Positions 54,574 through 64,000 of a stretch of DNA of 64,000 nt are shown one piece after another. Origin of the DNA: Lasioglossum baleicum (lineage: Eukaryota; Arthropoda; Insecta; Hymenoptera; Halictidae); assembly GCF_051020765.1 (NCBI RefSeq), contig NW_027469122.1:766917-830916 (forward strand), read 5' to 3'. Within the stretch, counting starts at the first letter, position 1. Every line of letters starts with the position of its first letter. A model generated the notes under the pieces. The model made no database searches and had not been told where the DNA came from. It saw only the letters and a program-made list of their open reading frames with translations. A program made the translations under genes and the position numbers.

Positions 54574-57373
54574 CTTAACGAATAACGCATAACGCATAAC
54601 GCAAAACGCCTAACGCGTAACGCGTAACGCCTAACGCGTAACGCATAACGCATAACGCATAACGCTTAACGAATAACGCATAACGCATAACGCATAACGC
54701 ATAACGCATAACGCATGACGCATGACGCATGACGCATAACGCATGACGCATGACGCATGACGCATAACGCATGACGCATGACGCATGACGCATGACGCAT
54801 GACGCATAACGCATGACGCATAACGCATAACGCATAACGCATAACGCATAACGCATAACGCATAACGCATAACGCATAACGCATAACGCATAACGCATAA
54901 CGCATAACGCATAACGCATAACGCATAACGCATAACGCATAACGCTTAACGAATAACGCATAACGCATAACGCAAAACGCCTAACGCGTAACGCGTAACG
55001 CCTAACGCGTAACGCATAACGCATAACGCATAACGCTTAACGAATAACGCATAACGCATAACGCATAACGCATAACGCATGACGCATGACGCATGACGCA
55101 TAACGCATGACGCATGACGCATGACGCATAACGCATGACGCATGACGCATAACGCATGACGCATAACGCGTAACGCGTAACGCGTAACGCGTAACGCATA
55201 ACGCATAACGCCTAACGCATAACGCATAACGCATAACGCATAACGCATAACGCATAACGCATAACGCATAACGCATAACGCATAACGCATAACGCATAAC
55301 GCATAACGCATAACGCATAACGCATAACGCATAACGCATAACGCATAACGCATAACGCATAACGCATAACGCATAACGCATAACGCATAACGCATAACGC
55401 ATAACGCATAACGCATAACGCATAACGCATAACGCATAACGCATAACGCATAACGCATAACGCATAACGCATAACGCATAACGCATAACGCATAACGCAT
55501 AACGCATAACGCATAACGCATAACGCATAACGCATAACGCATAACGCATAACGCATAACGCATAACGCATAACGCATAACGCATAACGCATAACGCATAA
55601 CGCATAACGCATAACGCATAACGCATAACGCATAACGCATAACGCATAACGCATAACGCATAACGCATAACGCATAACGCATAACGCATAACGCATAACG
55701 CATAACGCATAACGCATAACGCATAACGCATAACGCATAACGCATAACGCATAACGCATAACGCATAACGCATAACGCATAACGCATAACGCATAACGCA
55801 TAACGCATAACGCATAACGCATAACGCATAACGCATAACGCATAACGCATAACGCATAACGCATAACGCATAACGCATAACGCATAACGCATAACGCATA
55901 ACGCATAACGCTTAACGAATAACGCATAACGCATAACGCAAAACGCCTAACGCGTAACGCGTAACGCCTAACGCGTAACGCATAACGCATAACGCATAAC
56001 GCTTAACGAATAACGCATAACGCATAACGCATAACGCATAACGCATGACGCATGACGCATGACGCATAACGCATGACGCATGACGCATGACGCATAACGC
56101 ATGACGCATGACGCATGACGCATGACGCATGACGCATAACGCATGACGCATAACGCATAACGCATAACGCATAACGCATAACGCATAACGCATAACGCAT
56201 AACGCATAACGCATAACGCATAACGCATAACGCATAACGCATAACGCATAACGCATAACGCATAACGCTTAACGAATAACGCATAACGCATAACGCAAAA
56301 CGCCTAACGCGTAACGCGTAACGCCTAACGCGTAACGCATAACGCATAACGCATAACGCTTAACGAATAACGCATAACGCATAACGCATAACGCATAACG
56401 CATGACGCATGACGCATGACGCATAACGCATGACGCATGACGCATGACGCATAACGCATGACGCATGACGCATAACGCATGACGCATAACGCGTAACGCG
56501 TAACGCGTAACGCGTAACGCATAACGCATAACGCCTAACGCATAACGCATAACGCATAACGCATAACGCATAACGCATAACGCATAACGCATAACGCATA
56601 ACGCATAACGCATAACGCATAACGCATAACGCATAACGCATAACGCATAACGCATAACGCATAACGCATAACGCATAACGCATAACGCGTAACGCGTAAC
56701 GCATAACGCATAACGCATAACGCATAACGCATAACGCATAACGCATAACGCTTAACGAATAACGCATAACGCATAACGCAAAACGCATAACGCGTAACGC
56801 CTAACGCGTAACGCAAAACGCATAACGCATAACGCTTAACGAATAACGCATAACGCATAACGCATAACGCATAACGCATAACGCATAACGCATAACGCAT
56901 AACGCATAACGCATAACGCATAACGCATAACGCATAACGCATAACGCATAACGCATAACGCATAACGCATAACGCATAACGCATAACGCATAACGCATAA
57001 CGCATAACGCATAACGCATAACGCATAACGCATAACGCATAACGCATAACGCATAACGCATAACGCATAACGCATAACGCATAACGCATAACGCATAACG
57101 CATAACGCATAACGCATAACGCATAACGCATAACGCATAACGCATAACGCATAACGCATAACGCATAACGCATAACGCATAACGCATAACGCATAATACA
57201 TAACGCATAACGCATAACGCATAACGCATAACGCATAACGCATAACGCATAACGCATAACGCATAACGCATAACGCATAACGCATAACGCATAGCGCATA
57301 ACGCATAACGCATAACGCATAACGCATAACCCATAACGCATAACGCATAACGCATAACGCATAACGCATAACG
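54574..57373. repeat. Satellite domain R5: CAAAACG/CCTAACG block in tandem copies
   Basis: The order CTTAACG, AATAACG, two canonical, CAAAACG, CCTAACG, two CGTAACG, CCTAACG, CGTAACG, three canonical, CTTAACG, AATAACG starts at 54574, 54945, 55911 and 56268, and also once at 40315 in slightly different form. 54574 to 55911 is 1,337 bp, and 54945 to 56268 is 1,323 bp, a tandem duplication. Between the copies, 55218-55910 is 99 canonical units without a change. Confidence 0.85.
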
Positions 57374-60300
57374 CTTAACGAATAACGAATAACGCATAAC
57401 GCATAACGCGTAACGCGTAACGCATAACGCATAACGCATAACGCATAACGCATAACGCATAACGCATAACGCATAACGCATAACGCATAACGCATAACGC
57501 ATGACGCATGACGCATAACGCATAACGCATAACGCATAACGCATAACGCATAACGCATAACGCATAACGCATAACGCATAAAGCATAACGCATAACGCAT
57601 AACGCATAACGCATAACGCATAACGCATAACGCATAACGCATAACGCATAACGCATAACGCATAACGCATAACGCATAACGCATAACGAATAACGCATAT
57701 CGCATAACGCATAACGCATAACGCATAACGCATAACGCATAACGCGTAACGCATAACGCGTAACGCATAACGCATAACGCATAACGCATAACGCATAACC
57801 CATAACGCATAACGCATAACCCATAACGCATAACGCATAACGCACAACGCATAACGCATAACGCATAACGCATAACGCATAACGCATAACGCATAACGCA
57901 TAACGCATAACGCATAACGCATAACGCATAACGCATAACGCATAACGCATAACGCATAACGCATAACGCATAACGCATAACGCATAACGCATAACGCATA
58001 ACGCATAACGCATAACGCATAACGCATAACGCATAACGCATAACGCATAACGCATGACGCATGACGCATGACGCATAACGCATAACGCATAACGCATAAC
58101 GCATAACGCATAACGCATAACGCATAACGCATAACGCATAACGCATAACGCATAACGCATAACGCATAACGCATAACGCATAACGCATAACGCATAACGC
58201 ATAACGCATAACGCATAACGCATAACGCATAACGCATAACGCATAACGCATAACGCATAACGCATAACGCATAACGCATAACGCATAACGCATAACGCAT
58301 AACGCATAACGCATAACGCATAACGCATAACGCATAACGCATAACGCATAACGCATAACGCATAACGCATAACGCATAACGCATAACGCATAACGCATAA
58401 CGCATAACGCATAACGCATAACGCATAACGCATAACGCATAACGCATAACGCATAACGCATAACGCATAACGCATAACGCATAACGCATGACGCATAACG
58501 CATAACGCATAACGCATAACGCATAACGCATAACGCATAACGCATAACGCATAACGCATAACGCATAACGCATAACGCATAACGCATAACGCATAACGCA
58601 TAACGCATAACGCATGACGCATGACGCATGACGCATGACGCATGACGCATAACGCATGACGCATGACGCATGACGCATGACGCATAACGCATAACGCATA
58701 ACGCATAACGCATAACGCATAACGCATAACGCATAACGCATAACGCATAACGCATAACGCATAACGCATAACGCATAACGCATAACGCATAATACATAAC
58801 GCATAACGCATAACGCATAACGCATAACGCATAACGCATAACGCATAACGCATAACGCATAACGCATAACGCATAACGCATAACGCATAGCGCATAACGC
58901 ATAACGCATAACGCATAACGCATAACCCATAACGCATAACGCATAACGCATAACGCATAACGCATAACGCTTAACGAATAACGAATAACGCATAACGCAT
59001 AACGCGTAACGCGTAACGCATAACGCATAACGCATAACGCATAACGCATAACGCATAACGCATAACGCATAACGCATAACGCATAACGCATAACGCATGA
59101 CGCATGACGCATAACGCATAACGCATAACGCATAACGCATAAAGCATAACGCATAACGCATAACGCATAACGCATAACGCATAACGCATAACGCATAACG
59201 CATAACGCATAACGCATAACGCATAACGCATAACGCATAACGAATAACGCATATCGCATAACGCATAACGCATAACGCATAACGCATAACGCATAACGCG
59301 TAACGCATAACGCGTAACGCATAACGCATAACGCATAACGCATAACGCATAACCCATAACGCATAACGCATAACCCATAACGCATAACGCATAACGCACA
59401 ACGCATAACGCATAACGCATAACGCATAACGCATAACGCATAACGCATAACGCATAACGCATAACGCATAACGCATAACGCATAACGCATAACGCATAAC
59501 GCATAACGCATAACGCATAACGCATAACGCATAACGCATAACGCATAACGCATAACGCATAACGCATAACGCATAACGCATAACGCATAACGCATAACGC
59601 ATAACGCATAACGCATAACGCATAACGCATAACGCATAACGCATAACGCATAATGCATAACGCATAACGCATAACGCATAACGCATAACGCATAACGCAT
59701 AACGCATAACGCATAACGCATAACGCATAATACATAACGCATAACGCATAACGCATAACGCATAACGCATAACGCATAACGCATAACGCATAACGCATAA
59801 CGCATAACGCATAACGCATAGCGCATAACGCATAACGCATAACGCATAACGCATAACCCATAACGCATAACGCATAACCCATAACGCATAACGCATAACG
59901 CATAACGCATAACGCATAACGCATAACGCATAACGCTTAACGAATAACGCATAACGCATAACGCATAACGCATAACGCATAACGCATAACGCATAACGCA
60001 TAACGCTTAACGAATAACGCATAACGCATAACGCATAACGCATAACGCATAACGCATAACGCATAACGCATAACGCATAACGCATAACGCATAACGCATA
60101 ACGCATAACGCATAACGCATAACGCATAACGCATAACGCATAACGCATGACGCATAACGCATAACGCATAACGCATAACGCATAACGCATAACGCATAAC
60201 GCATAACGCATAACGCATAACGCATAACGCATAACGCATAACGCATAACGCATAACGCATAACGCATAACGCATGACGCATGACGCATGACGCATGACGC

Positions 60301-61916
60301 ATAACGCATGACGCATGACGCATGACGCATGACGCATAACGCATAACGCATAACGCATAACGCATAACGCATAACGCATAACGCATAACGCATAACGCAT
60401 AACGCATAACGCATAACGCATAACGCATAACGCATAACGCATAATACATAACGCATAACGCATAACGCATAACGCATAACGCATAACGCATAACGCATAA
60501 CGCATAACGCATAACGCATAACGCATAACGCATAACGCATAGCGCATAACGCATAACGCATAACGCATAACGCATAACCCATAACGCATAACGCATAACG
60601 CATAACGCATAACGCATAACGCTTAACGAATAACGAATAACGCATAACGCATAACGCGTAACGCGTAACGCATAACGCATAACGCATAACGCATAACGCA
60701 TAACGCATAACGCATAACGCATAACGCATAACGCATAACGCATAACGCATGACGCATGACGCATAACGCATAACGCATAACGCATAACGCATAAAGCATA
60801 ACGCATAACGCATAACGCATAACGCATAACGCATAACGCATAACGCATAACGCATAACGCATAACGCATAACGCATAACGCATAACGCATAACGCATAAC
60901 GAATAACGCATATCGCATAACGCATAACGCATAACGCATAACGCATAACGCGTAACGCATAACGCGTAACGCATAACGCATAACGCATAACGCATAACGC
61001 ATAACCCATAACGCATAACGCATAACCCATAACGCATAACGCATAACGCACAACGCATAACGCATAACGCATAACGCATAACGCATAACGCATAACGCAT
61101 AACGCATAACGCATAACGCATAACGCATAACGCATAACGCATAACGCATAACGCATAACGCATAACGCATAACGCATAACGCATAACGCATAACGCATAA
61201 CGCATAACGCATAACGCATAACGCATAACGCATAACGCATAACGCATAACGCATAACGCATAACGCATAACGCATAACGCATAACGCATAACGCATAATG
61301 CATAACGCATAACGCATAACGCATAACGCATAACGCATAACGCATAACGCATAACGCATAACGCATAATACATAACGCATAACGCATAACGCATAACGCA
61401 TAACGCATAACGCATAACGCATAACGCATAACGCATAACGCATAACGCATAACGCATAGCGCATAACGCATAACGCATAACGCATAACGCATAACCCATA
61501 ACGCATAACGCATAACCCATAACGCATAACGCATAACGCATAACGCATAACGCATAACGCATAACGCATAACGCTTAACGAATAACGCATAACGCATAAC
61601 GCATAACGCATAACGCATAACGCATAACGCATAACGCATAACGCTTAACGAATAACGCATAACGCATAACGCATGACGCATGACGCATGACGCATGACGC
61701 ATGACGCATGACGCATGACGCATGACGCATGACGCATAACGCATAACGCATAACGCATAACGCATAACCCATAACGCATAACGCATAACCCATAACGCAT
61801 AACGCATAACGCATAACGCATAACGCATAACGCATAACGCATAACGCTTAACGAATAACGCATAACGCATAACGCATAACGCATAACGCATAACGCATAA
61901 CGCATAACGCATAACG
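57374..61916. repeat. Satellite domain R6: 1.6-kb higher-order repeat in three copies
   Basis: The block opening with CTTAACG, two AATAACG, two canonical, two CGTAACG starts at 57374, 58970 and 60622 (1,596 and 1,652 bp apart, 228 and 236 units). Inside each copy, in order, are paired CATGACG, a CATAAAG unit, CATATCG, alternating CGTAACG, CATAACC pairs, a CACAACG unit, and CATAATA and CATAGCG units. It shares CATAACC pairs, CATAGCG and CATAATA with domain L3. Confidence 0.85.
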
Positions 61917-64000
61917 CTTAACGAATAACGCATAACGCATAACGCATGACGCATGACGCATGACGCATGACGCATGACGCATGACGCATGACGCATGACG
62001 CATGACGCATAACGCATAACGCATAACGCAAAACGCATAACGCATAACGCATAACGCATAACGCATAACGCATAACGCATAACGCATAACGCATAACGCA
62101 TAACGCATAACGCATAACGCATAACGCATAACGCATAACGCATAACGCATAACGCATAACGCATAACGCGTAACGCGTAACGCGTAACGCGTAACGCATA
62201 ACGCAGAACGCATAACGCATAACGCATAACGCATAACGCATAACGCATAACGCATAACGCATAACGCATAACGCGTAACGCGTAACGCATAACGCAGAAC
62301 GCATAACGCATAACGCATAACGCAAAACGCATAACGCATAACGCATAACGCATAACGCATAACGCATAACGCATAACGCATAACGCATAACGCATAACGC
62401 ATAACGCATAACGCATAACGCATAACGCATAACGCATGACGCATGACGCATGACGCATGACGCATGACGCATAACGCATGACGCATGACGCATGACGCAT
62501 AACGCATGACGCATAACGCATAACGCATAACGCATAACGCATAACGCATAACGCATAACGCATAACGCATAACGCATAACGCATAACGCATAACGCATAA
62601 CGCATAACGCATAACGCATAACGCATAACGCATAACGCATAACGCATAACGCATAACGCATAACGCATAACGCATGACGCATAACGCATGACGCATGACG
62701 CATGACGCATGACGCATAACGCATAACGCATAACGCATAACGCATAACGCATAACGCATAACGCATAACGCATAACGCATAACGCATAACGCATAACGCA
62801 TAACGCATAACGCATGACGCATGACGCATGACGCATAACGCATAACGCATAACGCATAACGCATAACGCATAACGCATAACGCATAACGCATAACGCATG
62901 ACGCATAACGCATGACGCATGACGCATGACGCATGACGCATAACGCATAACGCATAACGCATAACGCATAACGCATAACGCATAACGCATAACGCATAAC
63001 GCATAACGCATAACGCATAACGCATAACGCATAACGCATAACGCATGACGCATGACGCATGACGCATAACGCATAACGCATAACGCATAACGCATAACGC
63101 ATAACGCATAACGCATAACGCATAACGCATAACGCATAACGCATAACGCATAACGCATAACGCATAACGCATAACGCATAACGCATAACGCATAACGCAT
63201 AACGCATAACGCATAACGCATAACGCATAACGCATAACGCATAACGCATAACGCATAACGCATAACGCATAACGCATAACGCATAACGCATAACGCATAA
63301 CGCATAACGCATAACGCATAACGCATAACGCATAACGCATGACGCATAACGCATAACGCATAACGCATAACGCATAACGCATAACGCATAACGCATAACG
63401 CATAACGCATAACGCATAACGCATAACGCATAACGCATAACGCATAACGCATAACGCATAACGCATGACGCATGACGCATGACGCATGACGCATAACGCA
63501 TGACGCATGACGCATGACGCATGACGCATAACGCATAACGCATAACGCATAACGCATAACGCATAACGCATAACGCATAACGCATAACGCATAACGCATA
63601 ACGCATAACGCATAACGCATAACGCATAACGCATAACGCATAACGCATGACGCATGACGCATGACGCATAACGCATAACGCATAACGCATAACGCATAAC
63701 GCATAACGCATAACGCATAACGCATAACGCATAACGCATAACGCATAACGCATAACGCATAACGCATAACGCATAACGCATAACGCATAACGCATAACGC
63801 ATAACGCATAACGCATAACGCATAACGCATAACGCATAACGCATAACGCATAACGCATAACGCATAACGCATAACGCATAACGCATAACGCATAACGCAT
63901 AACGCATGACGCATGACGCATGACGCATGACGCATGACGCATGACGCATAACGCATGACGCATGACGCATGACGCATAACGCATGACGCATAACGCATAA
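61917..64000. repeat. Satellite domain R7: CATGACG clusters, window edge
   Basis: Runs of CATGACG (three to nine) alternate with canonical runs. CAAAACG and CAGAACG occur near 62029-62325 together with four and two CGTAACG. The array continues past the window. Confidence 0.8.

Larger units (their letters stand above)
24485..64000. repeat. Heptamer satellite array, right arm (CATAACG unit)
   Basis: This continues the left-arm array after the retrotransposon, 39,516 bp or about 5,645 units, and runs off the right edge. Unit phase is constant at 24488, 25370, 30361, 40315, 50171, 54574, 57374 and 63982. It holds 18 copies of a 14-bp block (CTCAATG then AAAAAGT) starting at 24530, 25370, 26665, 27666, 29003, 30361, 30963, 33280, 34960, 36255, 38810, 41575, 42772, 44956, 46139, 46608, 48533 and 50171. 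None lies to the right of these. Variant units recur in fixed orders and define the domains listed separately. No coding or RNA gene is visible. Confidence 0.99.

Noticed and set aside
50184..54653. 1,489-codon minus-strand open frame made of a seven-residue repeat (and about 150 similar frames in the array)
   Set aside because: It follows arithmetically from a 7-bp repeat without minus-strand stops; all three frames give the same peptide and there is no start context, domain or non-repeat sequence.
1..64000. CRISPR array
   Set aside because: Repeats are 7 bp with no unique spacers and no cas genes.

Overview
The window is eukaryotic satellite DNA interrupted by one nearly complete LTR retrotransposon. 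About 54.3 kb (1-14812 and 24485-64000, roughly 7,760 units) is a head-to-tail array of one heptamer, CATAACG on the + strand. The rest (14813-24484, 9,672 bp) is a Ty3/Gypsy-type element inserted on the minus strand. I see no bacterial, phage, CRISPR, tRNA or rRNA feature and no host single-copy gene. The element has a tRNA-Lys primer site, a Gag zinc-knuckle layout of a kind I associate with arthropod elements, and much CpG. The host is therefore probably an animal, most likely an arthropod; this is inference, and I would not name a species.

The array keeps a strict 7-bp register. At every point I checked from 1 to 14812, and again from 24485 to the end, units start in the same phase. All interruptions, including a 14-bp non-canonical block, are multiples of 7 long. 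Substituted units (CATGACG, CGTAACG, CTTAACG followed by AATAACG, CATATCG, CATACCG, CATAACC, CAGAACG, CCTAACG, CAAAACG and others) occur in recurring orders and form higher-order repeats of about 0.3 to 2.6 kb. I divide the array into 11 domains: four left of the element and seven right of it.

The element reads from right to left: 5' LTR (24484 to 22631, 1,854 bp), tRNA-Lys primer binding site (22627 to 22610), a 776-nt leader, gag (21833 to 20586), pol (20628 to 17212), a third ORF with nucleocapsid-like zinc motifs (17390 to 16566), a 3' non-coding stretch, a polypurine tract, and the 3' LTR (16032 to 14813, 1,220 bp). A 4-bp target duplication ACGC flanks it. Pol is intact and carries protease, reverse transcriptase, RNase H and integrase. 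Gag has one in-frame TAA. The two LTRs show no substitutions where I compared them, but the 3' LTR lacks 634 bp. The insertion is therefore recent but already damaged.

Gag would form the particle, Pol would be made by a -1 frameshift in a 14-codon overlap, and ORF3 lies where an envelope gene would sit but looks like a second nucleic-acid-binding protein. Removing the element and one target duplication restores both the heptad register and the unit order of a satellite module, so the insertion postdates the higher-order structure.
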